DNA of 16,893 nt from JBCBKZ01 sp039026975 (GTDB lineage Bacteria > Bacteroidota > Bacteroidia > J057), in contig JBCCLI010000105.1 of NCBI GenBank assembly GCA_039026975.1, forward strand, positions 1 to 16,893, written 5' to 3'. Positions within the stretch are counted from its first letter, which is position 1; each line of letters opens with the position of its first letter. The position numbers were made by a program, and so were the translations under genes. A model generated the notes under the pieces. That model worked only from the letters and a program-made list of their open reading frames with translations, had not been told where the DNA came from and did not search any database. Shown in pieces: positions 1-6,473 of the stretch.

Positions 1-102
1 GTAGTAGCGCATATGACAAATGGGTTAAAGAGATATGCTAAACTAACAAAAATGCCTTGTTCTTTAGTTTGGGAAGCTGGAAAGAATCTGAGCTATCTAT
101 GA
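1..102 (+). CDS. possible 3' end of an unidentified gene (partial at window start)
   Basis: Frame 1 is open from the first base to a TGA at 100-102 and encodes 33 residues beginning VVAHMTNGLKRYAKL and ending GKNLSYL. The composition is protein-like, and the fragment would converge on the patatin gene. I do not recognise the family. Frame 3 is also open, for 12 codons to a TAA at 39-41, so the frame choice is uncertain. A stretch this short could be open by chance. Confidence 0.25.
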   Translation, partial: VVAHMTNGLKRYAKLTKMPCSLVWEAGKNLSYL

Positions 103-104
103 AT

Positions 105-125
105 GGCATTATGGGGTTCAATGCC
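105..125. terminator. hairpin between two convergent gene ends
   Basis: GGCATT (105-110) and AATGCC (120-125) form a 6-bp stem around a 9-base loop. On the plus strand it is followed by TTGACTTTTC, a modest T-rich run. It lies between the possible plus-strand gene end at 102 and the patatin stop at 149, where a bidirectional terminator would be expected. The stem is short and the T tract is interrupted. Confidence 0.3.
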
Positions 126-148
126 TTGACTTTTCATAAGCCCTCATC

Positions 149-1006
149 CTAATCATCATTCCTCCTCCATTTTTCTAGTGTGGGTATAATCACTTTACTA
201 TCATTCATGGCTTCATGGTAAATGGCTTCTGTTTTGTTTGAATCTCGTTCTACCCGACTTACAGCTAATTCTTTATTAGGATAGATGACATACGCTTGCC
301 CATTTTTTTCTAACTCCTTCAGCTTTTGTATGGATGCGTTGTAATGCCGGGCTCTATCTCGCAAAGCTTTATAAACCATGGGGTATTTCTGGTAATACCA
401 CTTACATATCTGCTGAAACTTCATCTCTGATTTCACATACCCCTCAGGGCGTGTTAGTACTACCACCACCTTATCTGCCCCTTGCTCCAGGGCTATTTCA
501 TAAGGGATGGAAGCAGTCATACCTCCATCCAAATATTCTTCTCCTTTATATGGAACAGCCGGAGATATAAATGGCAATGAAGCACTAGCTGTTAATAGTT
601 CTATATAATCTGTTTTTTCTAGCTCATTGGTACGAAAGAATTCTGGCATACCTGTGTTACAGTTGCTGACCCCTACATAAAAATCAGTAGAATTACGGAG
701 TGTTTTATAGTCGTAAGGCAGTATTTCATGCGCCAATTCACCAAAAATAAAATCCCACGAAAAGTAGGAGCCTGAGCGTAGTAAATGCATGAATCCCCCA
801 TAACGCTTATCTCCAATATATTTATTCAGTTTTACATTACGTCCTATTTGCCTGGAGACAAAAGAGGCACCGTATAAGGCACCTGCTGATACTCCATAAA
901 CAGCGTCAAACGTTATGTTATTAATGAGAAACGAATCCAGAATTCCTGCTGTAAACATCCCCCTAGAACCCCCTCCTTCAAGTACTAATGCAATTTTATC
1001 CGCCAT
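149..1006 (-). CDS. patatin-like phospholipase family protein (YjjU/RssA type)
   Basis: Predicted serine acyl hydrolase of 285 residues with the patatin fold, expected to release fatty acids from phospholipids or related lipid esters; the substrate is not known. The N-terminus carries the oxyanion-loop motif GGGSRG (residues 11-16). The nucleophile elbow GVSAG places Ser40 as nucleophile, and the DGG motif gives Asp160 as its dyad partner. There is no signal peptide or membrane segment, so it is probably cytoplasmic or peripheral on the inner membrane. Length and the C-terminal extension after the hydrolase core fit bacterial YjjU-like patatins. The start ATG lies 13 bases after the stop of the DUF1330 gene, so the two are probably cotranscribed. 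Family assignment is firm; the physiological role is inferred. Confidence 0.9.
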   Translation of the reverse strand: MADKIALVLEGGGSRGMFTAGILDSFLINNITFDAVYGVSAGALYGASFVSRQIGRNVKLNKYIGDKRYGGFMHLLRSGSYFSWDFIFGELAHEILPYDYKTLRNSTDFYVGVSNCNTGMPEFFRTNELEKTDYIELLTASASLPFISPAVPYKGEEYLDGGMTASIPYEIALEQGADKVVVVLTRPEGYVKSEMKFQQICKWYYQKYPMVYKALRDRARHYNASIQKLKELEKNGQAYVIYPNKELAVSRVERDSNKTEAIYHEAMNDSKVIIPTLEKWRRNDD

Positions 1007-1019
1007 TATTTTTATGCAT

Positions 1020-1424
1020 CTATCCCTTAAATAGAGTTTCCGTAGCTATCAGACCTCCATATTCCAGGGCTGACTCTCTTAGATGGCTAATTTTGGCGTA
1101 CTCTTCTGAGGTAATCATGGAAATAAGTGCTTCTTTATTTGGGTATTGTACCAGCATGATTCTATTCGGTTCTCCTACTGAGTCTCCAATAAGGGTTTGG
1201 TTTACCTTGCCTACCCACAATACCTTTCCGCCCACCTTTTCAAGCAAAGGTGCAACCGCTTTTCCATACTCATTGTAAGACTCCTTGCCTGTTTTTCCAC
1301 CTTCCGCTACTTGGTCTTTAAACTTTAAGATATTCAGCATTACCACTGGCGTATTAGAAGGATAGTTTTTAATAAAGTCAACCATATCTTCTTTTTCAGC
1401 CATTATCTGGTTCGTTAAATTCAT
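1020..1424 (-). CDS. DUF1330 domain-containing protein
   Basis: Small soluble protein of 134 residues from the chosen start, with the DUF1330 dimeric alpha/beta-barrel (ferredoxin-like) pattern. The segment PVVMLNILKFKD is followed by SYNEYGKAVAPLLEKVGGKVLW and later by IMLVQYPNKEALISMI, the usual strand-helix-strand order of this family. Its function is unknown; related folds include monooxygenases and stress proteins, but no catalytic residue can be assigned here. The frame is open upstream to an ATG at 1502, but the extra 26 residues look unlike the family, so I chose the ATG at 1422-1424 (MNLTNQIM). A further ATG eight codons on is also possible. The downstream patatin gene follows after 13 bases, suggesting an operon. 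I found no TAnnTTTG promoter match upstream. Confidence 0.8.
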   Translation of the reverse strand: MNLTNQIMAEKEDMVDFIKNYPSNTPVVMLNILKFKDQVAEGGKTGKESYNEYGKAVAPLLEKVGGKVLWVGKVNQTLIGDSVGEPNRIMLVQYPNKEALISMITSEEYAKISHLRESALEYGGLIATETLFKG

Positions 1425-1620
1425 AGTGTAAGCTTTTTTAAGTCCGTTGTAGTCTTTTAAGAAATGCCAATTAGTCGGTAATACAGATTGTAAAGGCATC
1501 ACTTAAAGATGTGAGAAATGTCTCATCTTAACTATTTTTAGGTCAGAATTTTGATCTTTTTTACGTGCCTTAATGGTAGGTTATGGAAGTGTGAGGACCA
1601 ATTGCTGCTAATTTGAACTT

Positions 1621-1791
1621 CTAGGCCAGTCCCCCTTGCGCTGCTGTGACGGCACCTGTATGTAGAACTTGTGAAATAACTGCGTCAAGATCATGGACTT
1701 GACCTCTGATTTCAATCAGATGTCCGCTGCTTAGAGAAGTACCGCTAACCTGATCTTGTTTTTGGAAAAGGTTATTTCCTTCTGGAAGAAA
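1621..1791 (-). pseudogene. open coding fragment, C-terminal-like, family not recognised
   Basis: An open minus-strand frame of 56 codons runs from just after a TGA (1792-1794) to a TAG at 1621-1623. It begins FLPEGNNLFQKQDQ, contains SSGHLIEIRGQVHDLDAV and ends TAAQGGLA. The mix of hydrophobic and polar residues looks like a true protein end rather than chance reading. There is no start codon at its head, and the frame above it holds several stops. It partly overlaps the fragment 1772-1882 in another frame, which would fit a frameshifted ancestral gene read in the minus direction. I cannot name the family. Confidence 0.35.
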
Positions 1792-1882
1792 TCAATGGTA
1801 GATAGCCTATCATCGTGTTGGGTATGTACAGCTGTGGTTTGACGAGTTTACTCGTCACTTTCACCCAAATGGTAATAGCCAT
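1772..1882 (-). pseudogene. short open frame, possible upstream part of the same decayed gene
   Basis: From ATG at 1880-1882 to TAA at 1772-1774 there are 36 codons, beginning MAITIWVKVTSKLV and running on to PQLYIPNTMIGYLP. The last 20 bases overlap the fragment 1621-1791 in a different frame. It could be a small gene of its own, but the overlap with a second protein-like frame makes a frameshifted remnant more likely. The DNA of the 1840-1857 palindrome lies inside it, which argues for caution: the open frame could be incidental to a repeat. Confidence 0.25.
1840..1857. repeat. near-perfect 18-bp palindrome
   Basis: TGACGAGT at 1840-1847 is the exact reverse complement of ACTCGTCA at 1850-1857, with only TT between them (as RNA, a 7-bp stem with a TTTA loop). 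It stands in a gene-poor stretch and may be an operator, a terminator stem or a REP-like extragenic repeat. No second copy was seen in this window. Confidence 0.45.
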
Positions 1883-1898
1883 TCAACTATATATATTT

Positions 1899-1925
1899 AC
1901 CCTCTTGGGAGGGGTAGGGGTGGGG
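1899..1925. repeat. G-rich run with a CCCTC/GAGGG hairpin; candidate G-quadruplex
   Basis: Four runs of three or four G are packed into 19 bases at 1907-1925, separated by one or two bases, which satisfies the usual G-quadruplex pattern on the plus strand. The same region starts with ACCCTC and folds back through TTGG onto GAGGG. From memory, similar CCCCTACCCCTCCC-type runs recur between genes of other Bacteroidota; that is recollection, not a search result. Confidence 0.5.
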
Positions 1926-1939
1926 TAGGTGGCTAATTA

Positions 1940-1954
1940 GTAGCATAATGCTAC
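1940..1954. repeat. 15-bp palindrome
   Basis: GTAGCAT and ATGCTAC are exact reverse complements around a single central A. The core TAGCATAAT recurs about 30 bases downstream, at 1965-1973. The role is unknown. Confidence 0.35.
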
Positions 1955-2021
1955 TTCCCAACTTAGCATAATTGATTAGATATATCCAATGGGTAAATAG
2001 ACTAAGTTTCGTAACCCATCT

Positions 2022-2135
2022 CTAAATCTCTTCCCAAAAGGAGACCATTTCCTGACTCGGGTCTACAGGTATAAGACAGCGTAGATCAACTACTTTAAAT
2101 CTTTTTCCACATTGTATTAAATCATAATTTAATCT
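2022..2135 (-). pseudogene. open coding fragment just downstream of glmS, family not recognised
   Basis: An open minus-strand frame of 37 codons follows a TAA and ends at TAG 2022-2024. It begins RLNYDLIQCGKRFKVVDL and ends PSQEMVSFWEEI. It lacks an ATG near its head (the only Met is close to the end), so it cannot be an intact gene. The charge pattern and aromatic residues look protein-like. It may be an upstream part of the same decayed gene as the fragments at 1621-1882, or may be chance. Confidence 0.25.
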
Positions 2136-2149
2136 TTAGTAAAAGATTA
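2130..2149 (-). terminator. probable glmS terminator hairpin
   Basis: TAATCTTT (2130-2137) and AAAGATTA (2142-2149) pair perfectly over 8 bp around an AGTA loop, 21 bases after the glmS stop. On the minus strand the stem is followed by AATTATGATTT, so the T tract is broken. The position supports termination, but the stem is AT-rich and weak. Confidence 0.4.
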
Positions 2150-2170
2150 GGGAAACACTCACTATAATAA

Positions 2171-4003
2171 CTACTCCACCGTTACACTCTTGGCTAAATT
2201 CCTGGGCTGGTCTACATTACACCCACGCATCAGAGCGATGTGATAGGAGAGTAGCTGTAAGGGAACCGCAGCTAGAATAGGTGTCAGAGAAGGGGCCGTT
2301 TTTGGAATCTCAATGACAAATTCTGCCAGATCCTTCATTACTTTATCCCCTTCCGTAACTATGGCTATAACCCTCCCCTTTCTGGAAACTACCTCCTCTA
2401 CATTACTCACAATCTTGTGGTAAGAATGGTCCTGAGTAGCGATGAAGACCACCGGCATATTCTCATCTATCAAGGCGATAGGCCCGTGCTTCATTTCTGC
2501 TGCTGGATATCCTTCCGCATGTATGTAGGAAATTTCTTTCAGCTTTAGAGCTCCCTCTAATGCCAGCGGGAAGTTATATCCTCTTCCCAGGTAGAGGCAG
2601 TTATTGGCATCCTTAAAGGTCTCAGCTATTTGGAATATTTTGTCATTCTGGTTGAGAATCTGTCTGATTTTCTCGGGAATCTGCATAAGTTCATATACAG
2701 CCTCTCTTGCCTTGGGGGTGCTAGTAGCTCTCAGATCCCCTATGTAGCTAGCCATAAGGGTAAGGGTTGTTACCTGAGCGGTAAATGCCTTGGTAGAGGC
2801 TACGCCTATTTCAGGGCCTGCATGTGTGTAAACACCCGCCTGTGTAGCTCTGGAAATGCTGGAACCCACTACATTACATATCCCCAGTACCAGCGCGCCT
2901 TTTTTCTTGGCTATTTCTATGGCCGCTAGGGTATCAGCTGTTTCTCCACTCTGGCTGATGGCTATCACTACATCCCCTGAGTTGATGATGGGATCTCTAT
3001 ACCTGAATTCGGAAGCATACTCTACTTCTACAGGCACCCTGGCATGTTCCTCAAACAGATATTCTCCTACCAGACCTGCATGCCAGGAGGTTCCACAAGC
3101 TACTATAATGTATCTCTCAGCCTTTTGAAGTTCAGATCTGACGTCTACCAGTCCACCCAGGAAGGCAGTATTGGTGTCAGGATCTATTCTTCCACGCATA
3201 CAGTCTGCTATGGATTTAGGCTGCTCAAAGATTTCTTTCAGCATGAAATGATCAAAGCCACCTTTTTCCAGGGCTTCCAGCTCCATTTCTACTCTTTGTA
3301 GATCAGGAGTATGGATGACGTTGGAGGTATCCTTGATGGTATGAGTGTCAGGACTTAGGATGGCCATCTGGTCATCATCCAGGTAGATCACATCTTTGGT
3401 GAATGGGATGATGGGCGTAGCATCAGAAGCAATGATGTACTCATTATCTCCTATTCCTATCACTATGGGGCTACTTCTCCTGGCTACAATCAGTTGCTCA
3501 GGCTCATCCTGGTTAATAACCACTATTCCAAAGGCACCAATCACCTGCTTAAGGGCCATTCTCACGGCTTCCTCAGAACTAACCTCATTCTGGGTATACA
3601 TATAGTCTATCAGCTGAACCAGAATCTCTGTATCAGTAGCTGACTGAAAGGTATAGCCCTTAGCCAATAACTTTTCACGAATCTCTGTGTAGTTTTCTAT
3701 GATCCCATTATGGATGAGGGCAAACTTCCCTGACTGGGACATATGGGGGTGGGCGTTTATGTCATTAGGTTCTCCATGTGTGGCCCATCTGGTGTGGCCC
3801 ATGCCTACTTTTCCAGAGGGTTTCTTTTTACCTATATGAGCTTCGAGATCACTTACCTTTCCCTGCTTTTTGTGGATGCTGAGTTTCCCATTTAGGAGGG
3901 CTACCCCGGCAGAGTCATATCCTCTGTATTCCAATCTTTTAAGTCCTCCAATAAGGATGGGATATGCTTCTCTATGACCGATATAAGCTACAATTCCACA
4001 CAT
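2171..4003 (-). CDS. glmS: glutamine--fructose-6-phosphate aminotransferase (isomerizing)
   Basis: Makes glucosamine-6-phosphate from fructose-6-phosphate and glutamine, the first step toward UDP-N-acetylglucosamine for peptidoglycan and lipopolysaccharide; cytoplasmic. The protein has 610 residues, the normal length. The N-terminal glutaminase domain begins MCGIVAYIGH, with Cys2 as nucleophile after Met removal, and has GHTRWATHG, HNGIIENY and SATDTE. Two SIS sugar-isomerase domains follow: CGTSWHAG and SQSGETADT in the first, EGYPAAEMKHGPIALI in the second. The C-terminus NLAKSVTVE is the classic GlmS ending, which lines the sugar site. It follows the DUF4270 gene on the same strand after 150 bases, so it may have its own promoter. 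No glmS ribozyme core is apparent in the leader, and none is expected in this phylum. Confidence 0.98.
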   Translation of the reverse strand: MCGIVAYIGHREAYPILIGGLKRLEYRGYDSAGVALLNGKLSIHKKQGKVSDLEAHIGKKKPSGKVGMGHTRWATHGEPNDINAHPHMSQSGKFALIHNGIIENYTEIREKLLAKGYTFQSATDTEILVQLIDYMYTQNEVSSEEAVRMALKQVIGAFGIVVINQDEPEQLIVARRSSPIVIGIGDNEYIIASDATPIIPFTKDVIYLDDDQMAILSPDTHTIKDTSNVIHTPDLQRVEMELEALEKGGFDHFMLKEIFEQPKSIADCMRGRIDPDTNTAFLGGLVDVRSELQKAERYIIVACGTSWHAGLVGEYLFEEHARVPVEVEYASEFRYRDPIINSGDVVIAISQSGETADTLAAIEIAKKKGALVLGICNVVGSSISRATQAGVYTHAGPEIGVASTKAFTAQVTTLTLMASYIGDLRATSTPKAREAVYELMQIPEKIRQILNQNDKIFQIAETFKDANNCLYLGRGYNFPLALEGALKLKEISYIHAEGYPAAEMKHGPIALIDENMPVVFIATQDHSYHKIVSNVEEVVSRKGRVIAIVTEGDKVMKDLAEFVIEIPKTAPSLTPILAAVPLQLLSYHIALMRGCNVDQPRNLAKSVTVE

Positions 4004-4153
4004 AGTGCTAATTGGTTTGTTGATTAGGCCCCTTTAGTTAAGGGATACCCTGACAAAATAAAAGTGGATACTACGGACAGAATTACGTTGCAATAATATG
4101 AATGCTATTTACATAAATATCATCCTCATACAGATAATTTCTGTTTAGCTGGC
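4004..4153 (-). promoter_or_regulatory. glmS leader/intergenic region with weak promoter-like and hairpin elements
   Basis: On the minus strand, CAAAATA at 4054-4060 reads TATTTTG, one base short of the TAnnTTTG -7 element, but no TTG lies at the usual distance (the nearest is about 30 bases upstream). AAGGG (4040-4044) pairs with CCCTT (4030-4034) in the leader. Just after the DUF4270 stop, ACAGA-TAATT-TCTGT (4130-4144) forms a small hairpin. None is strong alone. Confidence 0.25.
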
Positions 4154-5512
4154 TTAATTTTCTAGGCGTGTAGTATAAGTGAGTCTTAAAGCTGCTTTCA
4201 AGCTTGGGTGATCTACCCCACCTAGTGCTGCTCTAGCTAACCCTCCACCTGGATCTGCCGGAATCAGGTAAAAGCCTAAATTTTCTCTCCTATTAAGTAC
4301 AATTTCCTGTAGGAAGTTCCTGAATATGAGTGAGTTTAGGTTATACTGGTTATCCTCATTAAGGACAACTACATCCGAGAAAAGAGGGATGTTAGAGATG
4401 GTAGGAATGCTTCCATCATCTTCAGGAATGACAAATAATAGCCTGGCAGGAGGAGTGTAAACTTCTTCTCCACCTAGAAACTCCGTATCTACATTCAGTA
4501 CAAGTTCAGCCTGGTTGATAGAAATTCCTGCAAGGTTAGTTAAGGTAGGAAGCTGAATAAACATATCTATCAGATTTCCCTGCTGAATAAATTCATATTC
4601 ATCTGTCCTTGTAGGGGTATTTTTTATTTGTCCTAAGAGACGCTCATTGAAATTGTCATCTCTGTCTATTTCATAAAAGCCTGGGGTGGTAGGTCTAATG
4701 GGAAATTGAGCTGTCCTACTCACATAAGGGGAGTCCACGGATGGTCTGGCCCTGTAATAGACATCCAGAAAAGAATTAGTTCCATCCATGTTAACGGTAT
4801 AAATGGCACCAGGCTCACGGAAGACAAAAGGAACACTTTCAGGTGCTTCCACCTTTAGTCCCTTAAAAAACTGTCCAAACGTCTCACTCGTTTCAAACAC
4901 AGTAGAGTCAGCAAAAAGGATCTTTTCTCCAATAGACGTATGTAAGGGGAAACGGACAATCTCTACCGTATCCGCATTTCTGAAATCTGTGGTACAGTCT
5001 TCAGAAGTCAAGCATAAATCTTCTGGCTCTACAGGTAAGCTGGTGGTAGAGAAAGAAAGGGTATCATCCTCAGGGAAAGCTGCATCATCTGTGATGGCAT
5101 GAACGCTAAATACCTGAGGGGTCCTGAACCTACCATAGCTAGAAATGATGTTCAGGCTTAGAACCACTGAATCCACTTCAAAAAATAGCTCTCTATCATT
5201 GCTGAGAGATAAGGCAAAATCCCACAGGTCAGTTTCTACCCCGAACTGTGTGTAGAGGGAAGATCTGAGCGTACCAAACTGCTGGTCATCTATAGTACCT
5301 ATCAGCTTAGTAGCATTAAGCCCCGTTACGGAGGTTTCTGCTAGCCTGGATACTATTTCCAGGCTTAAAGTATCTGTAAACCGTATCTCTATCAGGTCGC
5401 TAGTGGGGAGCACGTCCTTGCCAGTATCACTTGCATCAGGCTCATCACAGGCACTTAAAAAGAATATGGCTGCCACAATGAATAGCGGCAGCCATAACTT
5501 ATGTGTAATCAC
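4154..5512 (-). CDS. DUF4270 family lipoprotein
   Basis: Predicted lipoprotein of 452 residues from the GTG start I prefer. The N-terminus is a lipoprotein signal: ITHK, then the hydrophobic run LWLPLFIVAAIFFLSA, then Cys22 of the lipobox LSAC. The residues after the cysteine (DEPDASD) are acidic, as in Bacteroidota lipoproteins sent to the cell surface, so surface exposure is possible. The rest is rich in beta-strand-like segments and matches DUF4270, whose function is unknown. The GTG at 5510-5512 lies 10 bases after the stop of the upstream gene, and starting there puts the signal at the very N-terminus. The frame is open to an ATG at 5620, but that would overlap the upstream gene by 98 bases and bury the signal. 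It is probably cotranscribed with the glycogen-synthase-like gene. Confidence 0.85.
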   Translation of the reverse strand: MITHKLWLPLFIVAAIFFLSACDEPDASDTGKDVLPTSDLIEIRFTDTLSLEIVSRLAETSVTGLNATKLIGTIDDQQFGTLRSSLYTQFGVETDLWDFALSLSNDRELFFEVDSVVLSLNIISSYGRFRTPQVFSVHAITDDAAFPEDDTLSFSTTSLPVEPEDLCLTSEDCTTDFRNADTVEIVRFPLHTSIGEKILFADSTVFETSETFGQFFKGLKVEAPESVPFVFREPGAIYTVNMDGTNSFLDVYYRARPSVDSPYVSRTAQFPIRPTTPGFYEIDRDDNFNERLLGQIKNTPTRTDEYEFIQQGNLIDMFIQLPTLTNLAGISINQAELVLNVDTEFLGGEEVYTPPARLLFVIPEDDGSIPTISNIPLFSDVVVLNEDNQYNLNSLIFRNFLQEIVLNRRENLGFYLIPADPGGGLARAALGGVDHPSLKAALRLTYTTRLEN

Positions 5513-5522
5513 AGCTAAAGAT

Positions 5523-6338
5523 TTAGCTGACAATATCTGCGTACAGTTTATTATACCCTTCGACAAAGGACTCTTTGTCATTGGTGTCGAAGTAAATCTT
5601 TTCTGACTGAACTTCTTCAATGTATTCTTCTATTTTTTCATCTACTGTAGGATGACCTTTTGTAACTACATCAGACAAGGCAATTCCTCCTTTGATTACC
5701 CCAACGTAATTGTTCTCATTGTAGTTGTCCAACTCTTTATCTCCTATTCCATCTACACGAACTTTATCCATGTAATCTAGCGGGAGCTCTTGAGAGTATC
5801 CGTTGTTATAGACGGTGAATACTGTTTTAGTATTCTTAAACATCGGATCATCCTGATAATGAGTTCGCAAATATAAGGGAATAAATGAACTCATCCAGTC
5901 ATGGCAGTGTATGATATGAGGAGGCCACCCAAGTTTTTTAACGGTTTCTATGACACCCTTACAGAAAAAGATAGATCTTTCATCATTATCCAGGTGGAAA
6001 GCATCATTAGCATCTGTAAGAACGGACTTGCGCTTAAAGTAGTCTTCATTGTCTAAAAAGTATACTTGTAGTTTGGCATTTGGAATAGAGGCTACTTTAA
6101 TGGTAAGAGGCTTCTCTTCTCCCGCTACCCTTATGTTGATCCCTGAAAGTCTTACTACTTCATGAAGTCTGTTTCTTCTTTCATTGATAACGCCGAATTT
6201 AGGCATGAATATGCGGATCTCATGCCCTTTCTCTTGGAGCTTTTGAGGCAGTAAACGTATCAAATCAGCAGCAGAACTTAATTTTAGGAAAGGATCGATT
6301 TCGGAAGTTACATAGAGAATCCTGAGTTTTTTATTCAT
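5523..6338 (-). CDS. glycogen/starch synthase-like protein, N-terminal (GT5) domain only
   Basis: A 271-residue protein matching the starch-synthase catalytic domain (Glyco_transf_5), the first of the two Rossmann domains of GlgA. Recognisable parts are the beta1 start RILYVTSEIDPF, EIRIFMPKFGVINER, VYFLDNEDYF, IIHCHDWMSSFIPLYLRT and KTVFTVYNNGY. Normal GlgA is about 470-500 residues with a second nucleotide-binding domain, absent here without sign of truncation, since the gene ends cleanly. The ADP-glucose motif K-x-G-G-L is replaced by KLSSA (residues 19-23). Many Bacteroidota carry this short form, so it is probably a stable family whose activity is unproven. A well-formed promoter lies upstream (6403-6433), and the DUF4270 lipoprotein follows directly. 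True glycogen synthase activity is doubtful. Confidence 0.85.
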   Translation of the reverse strand: MNKKLRILYVTSEIDPFLKLSSAADLIRLLPQKLQEKGHEIRIFMPKFGVINERRNRLHEVVRLSGINIRVAGEEKPLTIKVASIPNAKLQVYFLDNEDYFKRKSVLTDANDAFHLDNDERSIFFCKGVIETVKKLGWPPHIIHCHDWMSSFIPLYLRTHYQDDPMFKNTKTVFTVYNNGYSQELPLDYMDKVRVDGIGDKELDNYNENNYVGVIKGGIALSDVVTKGHPTVDEKIEEYIEEVQSEKIYFDTNDKESFVEGYNKLYADIVS

Positions 6339-6402
6339 ATCAGTTGAGTTAAGGAATAATATCGCTGTTGATTACGCGGTCCAGCGTGCGTTAAATTCCT
6401 CG

Positions 6403-6433
6403 CAAAAATACGAAAAAAAGTTTGCCTAGACAA
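6403..6433 (-). promoter_or_regulatory. promoter of the glycogen-synthase-like/DUF4270 operon
   Basis: On the minus strand TATTTTTG (6410 down to 6403) matches the Bacteroidota -7 consensus TAnnTTTG exactly. TTG (6433-6431) lies 20 bases upstream as the -33 element. Transcription would start about 57 bases before the ATG. It overlaps the panC promoter. Confidence 0.6.
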
Positions 6434-6451
6434 CGGAAGCCCCCTATATTG
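6421..6451 (+). promoter_or_regulatory. promoter of the panC operon
   Basis: TTTG at 6421-6424 is followed after 20 bases by TATATTG at 6445-6451, one T short of TAnnTTTG. The start codon of panC lies 22 bases after the -7 element, so the leader would be very short. Its -33 element lies between the -33 and -7 elements of the opposite promoter. Confidence 0.45.
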
Positions 6452-6473
6452 TCCCTCTTATGGCTTCCATTCT

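Larger units (their letters stand above)
1425..2170. other. long stretch without an intact gene; decayed coding fragments and repeats
   Basis: About 0.75 kb lies between the glmS stop and the chosen DUF1330 start. No intact gene of normal size fits. The minus strand carries three short open frames with protein-like composition (2022-2135, 1772-1882, 1621-1791), two of which overlap in different frames as if frameshifted. Between them lie a G-rich run and two palindromes. A further small palindrome, TGAGA-AATG-TCTCA, sits at 1512-1525 upstream of the DUF1330 gene and could be an operator. The individual elements are listed separately. Confidence 0.6.

Noticed and set aside
628..650. TACGAAAGAATTCT inside the patatin gene as an operator
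   Set aside because: The second arm diverges after TTC, and the site is deep within a coding region.
2630..3605. Several plus-strand open frames opposite glmS
   Set aside because: They lie fully inside a complete, highly conserved gene and show no recognisable domain.
4030..4044. Hairpin CCCTT-TAGTT-AAGGG in the glmS leader as a possible riboswitch or glmS ribozyme
   Set aside because: It is only a 5-bp stem; no conserved ribozyme or riboswitch core is visible, and the glmS ribozyme is a Gram-positive feature.
6409..6424. TACGAA near the panC promoter as a further BlaI-type operator
   Set aside because: Only one half-site is present; the expected TTCGTA arm at the 4-base spacing is missing (AGTTTG instead).
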